This document shows, piece by piece, positions 17,311 through 26,548 of a DNA stretch of 64,000 bases (within the stretch, counting starts at the first letter, position 1; each line of letters opens with the position of its first letter). The position numbers and the translations under genes were made by a program. Under the pieces are notes generated by a model. That model was not told the origin of the DNA. It did no database searches and saw only the letters and a program-made list of their open reading frames with translations. Source of the DNA: Botrimarina mediterranea (GTDB lineage Bacteria; Planctomycetota; Planctomycetia; Pirellulales; Lacipirellulaceae); NCBI RefSeq assembly GCF_007753265.1, contig NZ_CP036349.1, forward strand, positions 4,807,363 through 4,871,362, written 5' to 3'.

Positions 17311-18396
17311 TCAGTTGGCAACCTCGCCGCCATCACGGCTCCCCATCGCTTGGTAAACATCACGCTCAATGCTTTCACTTACGAACGCGACCGACCCATC
17401 CACCCGCGCGACGTTGGCGCCGCCGGCGTGGTAGCTGCGGGCCGTCATCATGTAGGCGTCACCGGCGCCGACCTGCGCGATCGGCGCCATGGTGTTGTCG
17501 TTCAGTTCGCTGACCCACGAGACCTCGTCACCACGTTGCGAGTTTGGCGGCTCGAGCGTCGTGAACAACACGCCGCCGTGAGCCGGGTTGTAGTAGCGAC
17601 CTCGCCCGTCGTTCCCCAGTGTGTCGGCGACGAGCCGGACTTCCGAGATCATCGCCGTCTTCGACGTGCCATCGGTGACGGTAGAGAGCTTCACGTCGCG
17701 GCCTCCCAGGAGCACCCCGTCCGAATAGGCGCCCGACAGAAAGCGATTGTTGCCGTACTTCTCAAAATCGGGATCGGTCTCCCGCAGCATGTTCTGGTAG
17801 TAGCTGCCGGCGCAGCCGACGTAGTTGCCCGAGAACCCCTGCGTCAACTCGGTTAACAGGCCCGGATGGAAAGTCTGCAGCTTCGGCGAGATCGGGTCCG
17901 ACACACACATGAACGACGGCGCCACCGTCGAGGACTGCGGGAAATCGAGCGCCGTCGGGTACGGCCCCCATGCAAGCGGCTTGTTGATGTAGTCTTCGAA
18001 CGCGTCCGACAGCACTTGCTCTTCGACAAACGGCAGCAAGTCGTGGAACCAACAGCGGCGGTCGTACTTGTCCTGGCTGGGGTTGGGCGAGCTGTTGCCG
18101 TCGTGCTGGCCGTAGGGAGGAGCCGTTCCGGCGCCGGTGCTGTCGAGATAGTTGTAGGTGCCGCGCGGCAATCGGCCCTTCTGACTCTCGTGGTTGAGCA
18201 CGGCCAGAGCGACCTGCTTCATGTTGTTGGTGCACTGCGCCCGCCGCGCCGCTTCTCGCGCCGCCTGCACCGCGGGGAGCAGCAGCGCGACCAGGATGCC
18301 GATGATGGCGATCACCACCAGCAGCTCCACGAGGGTAAAGCCGTCACGCCGTGCGTCGTGGCCTTCACAACGATTCATCATCATCTTGTCTGACAT
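17311..18396 (-). CDS. DUF1559 protein with type IV pilin-like N-terminus
   Basis: 361 residues. Residues about 18-40 are a prepilin/pseudopilin cleavage and methylation segment ([20 protein letters not shown]), then the amphipathic [17 protein letters not shown] that is the mark of planctomycete DUF1559 proteins. The C-terminal part has the H-x-G-G-x-N-x-x-x-x-DGSV motif ([18 protein letters not shown]) typical of the family. Exported and probably processed by a prepilin peptidase; biological role unknown, possibly a surface or secretion-related pseudopilin. ATG 18396 has AAGGAC upstream. Coupled to the lipoprotein gene that follows. Confidence 0.93.
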   Translation of the reverse strand: MSDKMMMNRCEGHDARRDGFTLVELLVVIAIIGILVALLLPAVQAAREAARRAQCTNNMKQVALAVLNHESQKGRLPRGTYNYLDSTGAGTAPPYGQHDGNSSPNPSQDKYDRRCWFHDLLPFVEEQVLSDAFEDYINKPLAWGPYPTALDFPQSSTVAPSFMCVSDPISPKLQTFHPGLLTELTQGFSGNYVGCAGSYYQNMLRETDPDFEKYGNNRFLSGAYSDGVLLGGRDVKLSTVTDGTSKTAMISEVRLVADTLGNDGRGRYYNPAHGGVLFTTLEPPNSQRGDEVSWVSELNDNTMAPIAQVGAGDAYMMTARSYHAGGANVARVDGSVAFVSESIERDVYQAMGSRDGGEVAN

Positions 18397-18452
18397 CGAT
18401 CACCTGTCCTTATCGCCAATGCCCCAGGTGGGGCCTGTTCCTGATGGATGCC

Positions 18453-19760
18453 TCAGCCCCGACGACGCACCGCCACGAGGCCCACAGCAGCGACGAGCGC
18501 GAGCGTGGTTGGCTCGGGAATCGTCACCCCCATTGAAGGCGAGCCGGCCGTGAAGGCGGCCAGGGCGTCGCGCCACACGGTGTAGTCGGCCGCGTCGATG
18601 GCGCCGTCGCCATTGCCGTCGGCGGCGAGGCTCGTTAGCGAGCCGTACTCGTTACGCCAGACGTTGTAATCCCGGCTGCTGATGACCCCGTCCTGGTTGT
18701 AGTCGCCAACGAGCAGCGGATCGCCCGAGCCGGCGAAAGCACGCAGCTCTGAGAAAGCGAGGTACTCGTCCTTGGTCGTCTCGACGCGGACGTACCGACC
18801 CGTCAGCCCCATCGTGTTGATCAGCAGGTCGTAGTCGGGGTCTTCGCTGTAGAGGGCGTTCGGAGTTACGACAAAGGCGCCGACCTCCGAAAGCCCGGCG
18901 TCGAGCACCGACACCCGGTACTCCGTGGTCGTCGACCAGACTTCGCCCGTTTCGTCGTTGCGAGAGAACTCACCGCGCGTGAACAATTGGAGGTGATCCA
19001 GCTGGGTCTCGGCGCCCAAATCGACTTGCCAAGACTCTCCGACGCCCGGCAGGGCCGAGTGATAAACGGGACGGTTGCCCGGACCGCCGAAGTTGCCGTT
19101 GATGTTTCCGTCGTTAGCGCTAGTCAGCATGGCGCCGAAGCCCGGCGCCGAAGACACCGTCACGGGTTTGCCGCGGGCGATGTTGTCGCTCTCCGAGAAC
19201 TTCAGCGGCTCGGATGACCCGAACACCTCGAACTCGGCGAACGTCAGCCAATAGTTGTTGTCGAGCCGCTCCATACGGACGTGCCGTCCGCGCGCCCCGT
19301 CGGGAGCCGTGGTCGCCCAGGTCCCGGATTCGAAGTTCGTGGCGTTATAGTCCTGCGAGAAGACCACGGCGCCCGGATTGCCGGCGCCGTCGTCCTCGGC
19401 GATCGTGAGTCGGAAGTTGCCGAAGACGCCTTGAGTCGCGTCCGTGCGCGGAATGATTTGAATGCGATCGACGTAGGCCTCGACGCCCAGGTCCACTGCA
19501 TAGAACAGCGGCGGGTTCTCGGCGTTGGCGTTGCCATAGAAGACCGACCCCGCGTTGAAGTCGCCATTGCGGTTGCCGTCAATGCCGTAGGCGATCTCGC
19601 CGCCGAAGTCCGAACCCGTCGCGGTGGCCGTGCCGTAGGGCGCGAGGTTGTAGGCGTTGTTCAGCGCCAGCGCCGCGCCGGGCGCAGCGACCGCGGCGGC
19701 GGCCACGACGCGGAGACTTGTGCGGCGACAGAGCATCGAGACGAAGCGGGGGCAACACAT
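18453..19760 (-). CDS. Discoidin-like dockerin PEP-CTERM protein
   Basis: 435 residues. Signal peptide, then two F5/8C-like units starting near NLAPYGTATATG and ARGKPVTVSSAPG, with the same strand signatures as the paralogue at 15576-16661. A planctomycete-type dockerin follows with two Ca-binding DxNxDG loops (DYNQDGVISSRDYNVWR and DGNGDGAIDAADYTVWR). The PEP-CTERM tail is IPEPTTLALV, a helix and RRRG. The start is uncertain: ATG 19760 or ATG 19736, neither with a strong ribosome site; upstream sequence in frame is not protein-like. Likely a surface sugar-binding protein. Confidence 0.85.
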   Translation of the reverse strand: MCCPRFVSMLCRRTSLRVVAAAAVAAPGAALALNNAYNLAPYGTATATGSDFGGEIAYGIDGNRNGDFNAGSVFYGNANAENPPLFYAVDLGVEAYVDRIQIIPRTDATQGVFGNFRLTIAEDDGAGNPGAVVFSQDYNATNFESGTWATTAPDGARGRHVRMERLDNNYWLTFAEFEVFGSSEPLKFSESDNIARGKPVTVSSAPGFGAMLTSANDGNINGNFGGPGNRPVYHSALPGVGESWQVDLGAETQLDHLQLFTRGEFSRNDETGEVWSTTTEYRVSVLDAGLSEVGAFVVTPNALYSEDPDYDLLINTMGLTGRYVRVETTKDEYLAFSELRAFAGSGDPLLVGDYNQDGVISSRDYNVWRNEYGSLTSLAADGNGDGAIDAADYTVWRDALAAFTAGSPSMGVTIPEPTTLALVAAVGLVAVRRRG

Positions 19761-20231
19761 AGTGGGGCGACTCGCCTGAGTAGTGAGAAGATACGGATGT
19801 CGAAGGAGTCGTGTTGAGTAGGAAACCACGTCATGGCCGATCGTCGCAAAGCGCTGACCGGGCCTCTCGCATGGCGACCGCGTGTCGCTCGACACGGCGC
19901 TGCCGATCCTCGACCTCCCAACAGAAAGCGGTTCAGCGAAGAGCACTTTCGTAGCGGCGACGAGACTCGATCGAGAAGCAACCGGCGCCGGCCCGTTACG
20001 AGCGGCGACGTTCTCGATTGTAGTTCTCGACGAACCCCATCCGTCGGCGAAAACAGGGCCCCGCGGCTCTTCGGCCGCCGCGTGATCCCGCCGCGAAAAA
20101 ACACCCACGCCACAAATCCAGCGGTTTTCTAACGGCGCGACAAAATCGCTAAAACCCCGTGACGAAAAACCGCAATCAACTTGCCGCAAACTGTAAAGGA
20201 ATAGTTGGCGGCGATCGCCGCCCTCCGCGGC
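19761..20231. other. Intergenic stretch with a 16-base palindrome
   Basis: About 470 bases upstream of the dockerin gene and downstream of the XylR-like gene. It contains the palindrome GGCGGCGATCGCCGCC near 20205-20220, just after the regulator's 3' end (in its direction of transcription), which could be a transcript end although no T-tract follows. No supported gene. Confidence 0.45.
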
Positions 20232-21413
20232 TTATTGGGCCAACTGCGTCTGTTTGCGGAACTGGCCGGGGGTCAAACCCGTGTGCCGCTTGTACGCCGT
20301 CGCGAACTGCGAGGCCGACCCATAACCCGTCAGCGAAGCGATTTTTGAAAGCTTGTACTTGGTCTCCATCAGTAGCAGTTTCGCTCGCGACATCCGCACC
20401 CGCTCGATCTCCGCGGCCGGCGTGCGTGAGAACGCCGCGTGGAAACGCCGCTCGAGCGTCGAACGGCTCACCTGGATCCGCGACACCACTTGCTGCACCG
20501 TGAGCCCTTCGCAAGCGTGGTCGCGGATCAGCTGCATGGCGGTCGCCATCTCACGATCATCAACGGCCGTCGCCTCGGACGATAGTCGGTGCGAAATGCC
20601 CTTCGGCGGGACAAAGATGGTCCCTATCGGTGGCTCTTCGCCGGCAAGCATCGCGTCCAGCAGCGCAGCGCCCTCATAACCGATGCGTAACGTGTCGGGC
20701 TGGACGCTGCTGAGCGGCGGGTTCGACAGCTCGCAGATCACCTCGTCGTTATCGACGCCGATGACCGCCACCTCCTCCGGAACATTGAGCCCCGTCTGAG
20801 CGCAGGCGTCGATGATCTGGCGGCCACGCACGTCGTTGCAGGCAAACACCGCCAACGGCCGCGGCAGCGAGCGCAGCCAGTCGGCGATCGCCGAGCGGTC
20901 CATCTCGCCCCGTGATTCCCAGCCCAGCACGTCCGAACCGTGCGGCGGAGGATTCGGAGACGAGTAAACGTCCACATCGAAGCCCCGGCTGTTGAGGTAC
21001 TCGATGTAGGTCGTGATCCGTTGCTCGGAGAAATCAACGCCCGGATAGCCGATGCAAGCGAAGTGGCGGAACCCGATATCAAGGAAGTACTCGGCCGCCA
21101 TGCGGCTGACGATGCGATGGTCGGTGTCGAGCATCGCCCCGCCCGGCGGCCGGTGCGAGCCGCGTAAGTCCACGGTCGGCACGCCCAGCTCGTGCACCGC
21201 TTTGGCGATCTTGGCGTTCTCGATCCGGGCGATTACGCCGTCGCCGCGCCATGAGCGCAGCAGCTTCGGCAGGTTCTCCGTCAACCCGCGTTCAACGTTC
21301 ACCACGCTCCACGGCCCGTGCGAGCGCACATACGCGGCGACGCCAAGCAAACATCCACGGCCGTAGGCGCGCGAGCTTTCGATCAACAACAGAACGCTTT
21401 TGCGGTCACTCAC
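20232..21413 (-). CDS. XylR-like regulator: LacI-type sensor plus AraC helix-turn-helix
   Basis: 393 residues from a GTG at 21413. Residues about 1-275 are a periplasmic-binding-protein fold as in LacI and E. coli XylR (SVLLLIESSRAYGRGCLLGV; DGVIARI; FACNDVRGRQI; VAVIGVDNDEVICELSNPPLSSV), and about 290-390 an AraC-type double helix-turn-helix (LTVQQVVSRIQVSRSTLERRF and KLSKIASLTGYGSASQFATAYKRHTG). The N-terminal domain should bind a sugar and the C-terminal domain DNA. The same layout is known in XylR. It is divergent from the DUF5107-transporter-GH95 operon, which I infer it controls. The frame extends 51 codons upstream without family similarity. Confidence 0.92.
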   Translation of the reverse strand: MSDRKSVLLLIESSRAYGRGCLLGVAAYVRSHGPWSVVNVERGLTENLPKLLRSWRGDGVIARIENAKIAKAVHELGVPTVDLRGSHRPPGGAMLDTDHRIVSRMAAEYFLDIGFRHFACIGYPGVDFSEQRITTYIEYLNSRGFDVDVYSSPNPPPHGSDVLGWESRGEMDRSAIADWLRSLPRPLAVFACNDVRGRQIIDACAQTGLNVPEEVAVIGVDNDEVICELSNPPLSSVQPDTLRIGYEGAALLDAMLAGEEPPIGTIFVPPKGISHRLSSEATAVDDREMATAMQLIRDHACEGLTVQQVVSRIQVSRSTLERRFHAAFSRTPAAEIERVRMSRAKLLLMETKYKLSKIASLTGYGSASQFATAYKRHTGLTPGQFRKQTQLAQ

Positions 21414-21611
21414 AGCCGTCCGAGCCCCGAGCGAGGCCCTCCTGAAGAAATGTGTGAAGCGTTTCCGAGCATAACCGCCGTATGACGAGGGTTGCGTGAC
21501 AAAGAACCGCAACACCGGGGATCGTACCGTCCCCCACCAGCCGCCATCAGGGGATGACGAAATCACACAAGCCTTTGAGGCAGCCGCTGAATGAACCCAC
21601 AGCGTTTGTCG

Positions 21612-21645
21612 GTTTCAATGAAGGGGCTGCCACTCTTATTGAAAC
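21612..21645. promoter_or_regulatory. Candidate operator: GTTTCAAT inverted repeat
   Basis: Perfect 8-base arms GTTTCAAT (21612-21619) and ATTGAAAC (21638-21645), 18 bases apart, in the 310-base divergent region between the XylR-like regulator and the DUF5107 operon. The arms are 26 bases centre to centre, about 2.5 helical turns. Binding by the regulator is inference only. Confidence 0.45.
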
Positions 21646-21723
21646 TCGTCACTCCCAGTGTTCCCCTTCCAGGCCGCTCCCGCCGCATCTCTCGGGGCGA
21701 GCCGATGGCTCTTAAAGTTAGCG

Positions 21724-24700
21724 ATGGCTGATCGAGATTTTTCTGCAAAGGCTCTGGCGTGGCGTGAACAGGTCGTGATCCCGACCTACGAGGCCGGCGC
21801 GCCCGACCCCAACCCGTTCTTCCTGGAGAAGCGCGTCTATCAGGGGAGCAGCGGCGCCGTGTACCCCTTCCCCGTGGTCGAGAGCGTCTCCAACGAGCCA
21901 ACGGAGCGTGCGTACGACGCCGTCTTCATCGAGAACGAGTACCTCAAGGTGATGGTGCTGCCCGAGCTTGGCGGGCGGATTCAGATGGCGCTCGACAAGA
22001 CGAACGACTACCACTTCGTCTACTACAACCGCGTCATCAAGCCCGCGCTGGTGGGCCTCGCCGGGCCCTGGGTCAGCGGCGGCATCGAGTTCAACTGGCC
22101 GCAACACCACCGGCCGAGCACCTTCCACACCGTCGACTACGACTTCGAAGAGGGCGCCGACGGTTCGTGGACCGTCTGGTGCCACGAAATCGATCGCATG
22201 GTCGGCACGCGCGGCGCCCACGGCCTGCGTCTCTATCCGGGCAAGGCGTACATCGAGATCCTCGGCCGCGTCTCCAACCGCACGCCGCTCCCCGAGACGT
22301 TCCTCTGGTGGGCAAACCCCGCCGTCCATGTCGACGCCAACCACCAATCGATCTTCCCTCCCGACGTCACCGCGGTGATGGACCACGGCAAGCGCGACAC
22401 GAGTTCGTTCCCAATCGCCACGGGGACGTACTACAAGATCGACTACGCCCCCGGCGCCGACATCAGCCGTTACGCCAACATCCCAGTGCCCACGTCCTAC
22501 ATGGCGCACCACTCGGATTACAACTTCGTCGGCTCGTACGATCATGGCCGGCAAGCGGGCCTGCTGCACGTCGCCAGCCACCACGTCTCGCCAGGCAAGA
22601 AGCAGTGGACATGGGGCTGCGGCGAGTTCGGCGCCGCGTGGGACCGCCAGCTCACCGACGAGGACGGTCCGTACATCGAGCTGATGTGCGGCGTCTATAC
22701 CGACAACCAGCCCGACTTCACCTGGCTCAGCCCCGGTGAAGAGAAGGCGTTCACGCAGTTCTTCATGCCGTACAAGGGAGTCGGCGTCATCAAAAACGCC
22801 ACCACCGACGCCGCCGTGGGCCTTGAAGTCGAAGGCGACCGCGCGACGATGCGAGTCTACGTCACCTCGCCCCAGCAAGGCGCTAAGGTCGCGCTTATCG
22901 CGCGGTCGCAGACACTGCTCGAAGAAACCTTCGACGCCGACCCGAGCGTCTGGCGTGACTTCACCGCATCGCTTCCCGAAGGAACTGACCCCAGCAGACT
23001 TACCGTCACCGTGTTCGACGCCGCGGGCCGCAAGCTCGTCGGTTATCGGCCCACCAACGTCGATAACACCCCGCCCGAACCCGCCAAACCGATCGGCAAG
23101 CCGAGCGAGATCACCTCGAACGAGGCCCTCTACCTCGCCGGCATGCATCTCGAGCAGTATCGCCACGCGACGCGACGGCCCGAGGATTACTTCCGCGAAG
23201 CGCTCCGCCGCGACCCCGAGGACCAGCGTTGCAACCTGGCCCTCGGCCGCACGCACTTCCGCCGCGCCGAGTACGCCGCCGCCGAAGAGTGCTTCCACGC
23301 CGCCATCCGACGGGCGACGAAGCACAACCCGAATCCGCTCGACGGCGAGTGCCACTACAACCTCGGCCTGGCGCTCGCCGCCCAAGGCCGCGCGGACGAA
23401 GCCGAGGACGCCTTCTGGAAGTCCACGTGGCGCACGGAGTGCCAGGACGCTGCTTACTTCGAGCTCGGCCGCATCGCCGCCGGCAAACGCGACTGGCCAG
23501 AAGCCGAGTCCGTCTTGCGTCGCTGCTTAGAGCGCAACGCCAACCACCACCAGGCAACGCACCTGCTTTGCTTCGTGCTCAAGTCAGCGGACCGGCGTGA
23601 GGCGATGCTCGAACTCGCCGGCGTCGAACTGGCACGCGACCCGTTCAATTTCGGCGTCCTCTTCGAGAAGGCGCTAGCAACCGGCGACTGGGAAGCCTTC
23701 GACCTCCGCGTCGGTCTTTCATCGCACAACCACCTCGAACTAGCGAACGACTACCTGAGCGCCGGCGCCCTCCAGCGGACAACCGCTGTGCTGCAACGGC
23801 TCCTGCAGCGGACGGACAACCAACCCGACTCGTCGTTGGTCCACTACTACCTCGCCGACATCGCCGCAACCGAGGGCGACGCCGAAGCCGCGATGTACCA
23901 CGGCATGACTGGCGCCACGGCGCCGCGGGGGAGCTTCTTCCCGAATCGCCGCTCCGATCTGCGTGTCTTGCAGAACCACGTGGAGCGACTGCCGAATGAC
24001 GCCCAGGCGTGGTGCGACCTCGGCAACGTCCTCTACGGCAAGCGCCGCTACGACGAAGCGATCCGCGCCTGGGAAGAGGCCCGCGACCTGTCGCCAGAGT
24101 TCGCGCAGCCGCGTCGCAACCTCGGCCTCGCCTACTTCAACAAACGTCACGACGCCGCCGGCGCGTGGCGGATGCTCGAAGAAGCCTACCGGCTCAACAC
24201 CGACGACGCCCGCGTCCTCTACGAGCTCGACCAGCTCGCCAAGCGACTCAACCACACGCCCGAGTCGCGCCTCGCCCGGCTGCAATCGCATGGCGAAGCC
24301 GTCGCCAAGCGCGACGACCTCACCATCGAACTCGCAACGCTGCTCAACCTGCTCGGCCGTCACGACGAAGCCCTTAGCGTCGTCCTCGGCCGAAAGTTCC
24401 ACCCGTGGGAAGGCGGTGAAGGTAAGGTCACCACGCAGTACGTGCTCGCCCTCACAGAGCTCGCCATCCAAGCGATCAACGACAGCGACGCAAAGAAGGC
24501 GATCGATCTCCTCCAACGAGCTCTCGAGCGCCCCGATTCCCTCGGCGAAGGCAAGCTCGCCGGCGCCCAAGAGAACAACGTCCACTACTGGCTCGGCGTC
24601 GCCTCCCGCAACCTCGGCCGCGAAGACGAAGCAACCCACTGGTTCAACCTCGCCGCTTGCGGCTTAGCCGAACCCACCTCCGCCCAGTTCTACAACGACC

Positions 24701-25074
24701 AGCCCCCCGAGATGATCTACTACCAAGGCCTCGCGCTGCGGGCCCTGGGCCGGGAAAACGAAGCCACGAGCCGTTTCGAAAAACTCGTCGCCTTCGGCGA
24801 AGAGCACCTCGACGACGAGCCGACGATCGACTTCTTCGCCGTCTCGCTCCCCGACTTCTTGGTCTTCGACGCCGATCTCGCCGCGAAGAACGAGCTGCAC
24901 TGCCGGTTCATGATGGCCCTCGGCTGGGCGGGCCTGAACGACGACCGCTCAGCAGGTGAAGCCCAGGACCGTATACTCCGGCTCGACCGCAGCCACCTCG
25001 GCGCCATGGCTCATATCAAAGGCGCCCCCGTCAAAACCGCAACGGCCAATCCCCATCCCAGCGTCGCCTCCTAA
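21724..25074 (+). CDS. DUF5107 and tetratricopeptide-repeat protein
   Basis: About 1116 residues, no signal peptide, so probably cytoplasmic. Residues about 15-350 form the DUF5107 beta domain (YLKVMVLPELGGRIQMALDK, GGIEFNWPQHHRPSTF, ETFLWWANPAVHVD), which resembles mutarotase/beta-sandwich sugar-binding folds. The rest is TPR repeats (for example RCNLALGRTHFRRAEYAAAE, CHYNLGLALAAQGRADEAED, AWCDLGNVLYGKRRYDEAIR). It is the first gene of a sugar-use operon with porter, mutarotase-like protein, GH95 and CutC. DUF5107 function is not established; a glycoside-processing or scaffold role is inference. ATG 21724 is preferred over 21658 because the conserved region starts just after it. Confidence 0.88.
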   Translation: MADRDFSAKALAWREQVVIPTYEAGAPDPNPFFLEKRVYQGSSGAVYPFPVVESVSNEPTERAYDAVFIENEYLKVMVLPELGGRIQMALDKTNDYHFVYYNRVIKPALVGLAGPWVSGGIEFNWPQHHRPSTFHTVDYDFEEGADGSWTVWCHEIDRMVGTRGAHGLRLYPGKAYIEILGRVSNRTPLPETFLWWANPAVHVDANHQSIFPPDVTAVMDHGKRDTSSFPIATGTYYKIDYAPGADISRYANIPVPTSYMAHHSDYNFVGSYDHGRQAGLLHVASHHVSPGKKQWTWGCGEFGAAWDRQLTDEDGPYIELMCGVYTDNQPDFTWLSPGEEKAFTQFFMPYKGVGVIKNATTDAAVGLEVEGDRATMRVYVTSPQQGAKVALIARSQTLLEETFDADPSVWRDFTASLPEGTDPSRLTVTVFDAAGRKLVGYRPTNVDNTPPEPAKPIGKPSEITSNEALYLAGMHLEQYRHATRRPEDYFREALRRDPEDQRCNLALGRTHFRRAEYAAAEECFHAAIRRATKHNPNPLDGECHYNLGLALAAQGRADEAEDAFWKSTWRTECQDAAYFELGRIAAGKRDWPEAESVLRRCLERNANHHQATHLLCFVLKSADRREAMLELAGVELARDPFNFGVLFEKALATGDWEAFDLRVGLSSHNHLELANDYLSAGALQRTTAVLQRLLQRTDNQPDSSLVHYYLADIAATEGDAEAAMYHGMTGATAPRGSFFPNRRSDLRVLQNHVERLPNDAQAWCDLGNVLYGKRRYDEAIRAWEEARDLSPEFAQPRRNLGLAYFNKRHDAAGAWRMLEEAYRLNTDDARVLYELDQLAKRLNHTPESRLARLQSHGEAVAKRDDLTIELATLLNLLGRHDEALSVVLGRKFHPWEGGEGKVTTQYVLALTELAIQAINDSDAKKAIDLLQRALERPDSLGEGKLAGAQENNVHYWLGVASRNLGREDEATHWFNLAACGLAEPTSAQFYNDQPPEMIYYQGLALRALGRENEATSRFEKLVAFGEEHLDDEPTIDFFAVSLPDFLVFDADLAAKNELHCRFMMALGWAGLNDDRSAGEAQDRILRLDRSHLGAMAHIKGAPVKTATANPHPSVAS

Positions 25075-25111
25075 CGACCCGCCACTCTTCTTTCTCAACA
25101 CGAGACCCTGG

Positions 25112-26548
25112 ATGTCCCCGTCCGCTTCACAGATGCGATTCCTGTGGGCCATCTGCCTGGTGGCGGCGATGGGCGGCCTGTTGTTCGGCTACGACTGGGT
25201 CGTCATCGGCGGCGCCAAACCGTTCTACGAGGTCTACTTCGGCATCGCCGACGACGCTTTCCAGCAAGGCCTCGCGATGAGCACCGCGCTCGTCGGTTGC
25301 CTCTTCGGCGCCGCGGTCTCCGGCGCGCTGACCGACCGCTACGGCCGCAAGCCGCTGCTGATCGTAGCCGCCTTCCTCTTCACCATCAGCGCAGTTTGGA
25401 CGGCGCTCGCCTACAGCTTGCTGTCCTTCAACCTTGCCCGCTTCATCGGCGGCGTGGGCATCGGCTTGGCGTCGAATCTGTCGCCAATGTACATCGCCGA
25501 GGTGAGTCCCGCTTCGCACCGCGGGCGGTTCGTCTCGATCAACCAACTCACCGTCGTCATCGGCATCCTCGCCGCCCAACTCGTGAACTGGGGCATCGCG
25601 TTCGGCGTGCCCGAAGAACTGGCGGGCGACACGCTGCGTGCATCCTGGTACGGCCAATCGGCGTGGCGCTGGATGTTCGCGGCGGAGACCCTGCCCGCCG
25701 CCGCATTTTTCGTGCTGATGTTCTTCATGCCCGAGAGCCCGCGTTGGCTCGTAAAGGCGGGACGCGAAGAAGAGGCCGCCGGCGCCCTGCGACGCCTCGG
25801 GGGCGAAGAGATGGCCCGCAGGGAGATCGCCGACATCCGCCGCGCGCTCGCCGAAGACGACTCGCAAGCAACTTACGCCGAGCTCCTCCGGCCCGATCGC
25901 TTGCGCGTGCTGACGCTCGGCGTCGGCCTCGCCGTCCTCCAGCAGTGGTGCGGCATCAACGTCATCTTCAACTACGCCCAAGAGGTCTTCTCGGCGGCGG
26001 GCTACGGCGTCAACGACGTCATGGCGACCATCGTGCTGACGGGCGTCGTGAACCTCGTCTTCACGCTGCTGGCGGTCGCCACGGTCGATCGCCTCGGCCG
26101 CCGCCCGCTAATGCTCAGCGGCTCGATCGGGCTCGCGATCATCTACACGGCGCTCGGCGCCGCCTACCACTTCGACAGCCGCGGCATGCACATGGTGCTG
26201 CTGATCCTCGCCGCGATCGCTTGCTACGCGATGACCCTGGCGCCGGTAACGTGGGTCGTCATCTCCGAAATCTTCCCCACCCGCATCCGCGGCGCCGCCG
26301 TATCGGTCGCGGTGATGGCGCTCTGGATCGCCTGCACGGTGCTGACGTTCACGTTCCCCTACCTCAACCGCGGCCTCGGCCCCGACGGCACGTTCTGGCT
26401 TTACGCCGCCATCTGCGCGGCGGGCGCCCTCTTCGTCTGGCGCCGCTTGCCCGAGACGAAGGACCTGACGCTCGAAGAGATCGAACGCCAGATGGCCCAG
26501 GGCGAACCGAGTGAAGACGACGCCCTTACCTGGAGCGCAGCGCCGTGA
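25112..26548 (+). CDS. Sugar porter family MFS transporter
   Basis: 478-residue inner-membrane symporter with 12 predicted helices. Sugar-porter signatures: GGLLFGYDWVVIGGA in helix 1, DRYGRK in the helix 2-3 loop, PESPRWL after helix 6, DRLGRR in the second half and LPETKDLTLEEIE at the end. Likely imports a monosaccharide; the operon's fucosidase suggests L-fucose or a related sugar. ATG 25112 follows the DUF5107 stop by 37 bases; an ATG at 25133 is a possible alternative. The stop overlaps the next gene's GTG. Confidence 0.92.
   Translation: MSPSASQMRFLWAICLVAAMGGLLFGYDWVVIGGAKPFYEVYFGIADDAFQQGLAMSTALVGCLFGAAVSGALTDRYGRKPLLIVAAFLFTISAVWTALAYSLLSFNLARFIGGVGIGLASNLSPMYIAEVSPASHRGRFVSINQLTVVIGILAAQLVNWGIAFGVPEELAGDTLRASWYGQSAWRWMFAAETLPAAAFFVLMFFMPESPRWLVKAGREEEAAGALRRLGGEEMARREIADIRRALAEDDSQATYAELLRPDRLRVLTLGVGLAVLQQWCGINVIFNYAQEVFSAAGYGVNDVMATIVLTGVVNLVFTLLAVATVDRLGRRPLMLSGSIGLAIIYTALGAAYHFDSRGMHMVLLILAAIACYAMTLAPVTWVVISEIFPTRIRGAAVSVAVMALWIACTVLTFTFPYLNRGLGPDGTFWLYAAICAAGALFVWRRLPETKDLTLEEIERQMAQGEPSEDDALTWSAAP

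Noticed and set aside
21718-23385. 555-codon open frame antisense to DUF5107
   Set aside because: Composition shadow of the DUF5107 coding strand.
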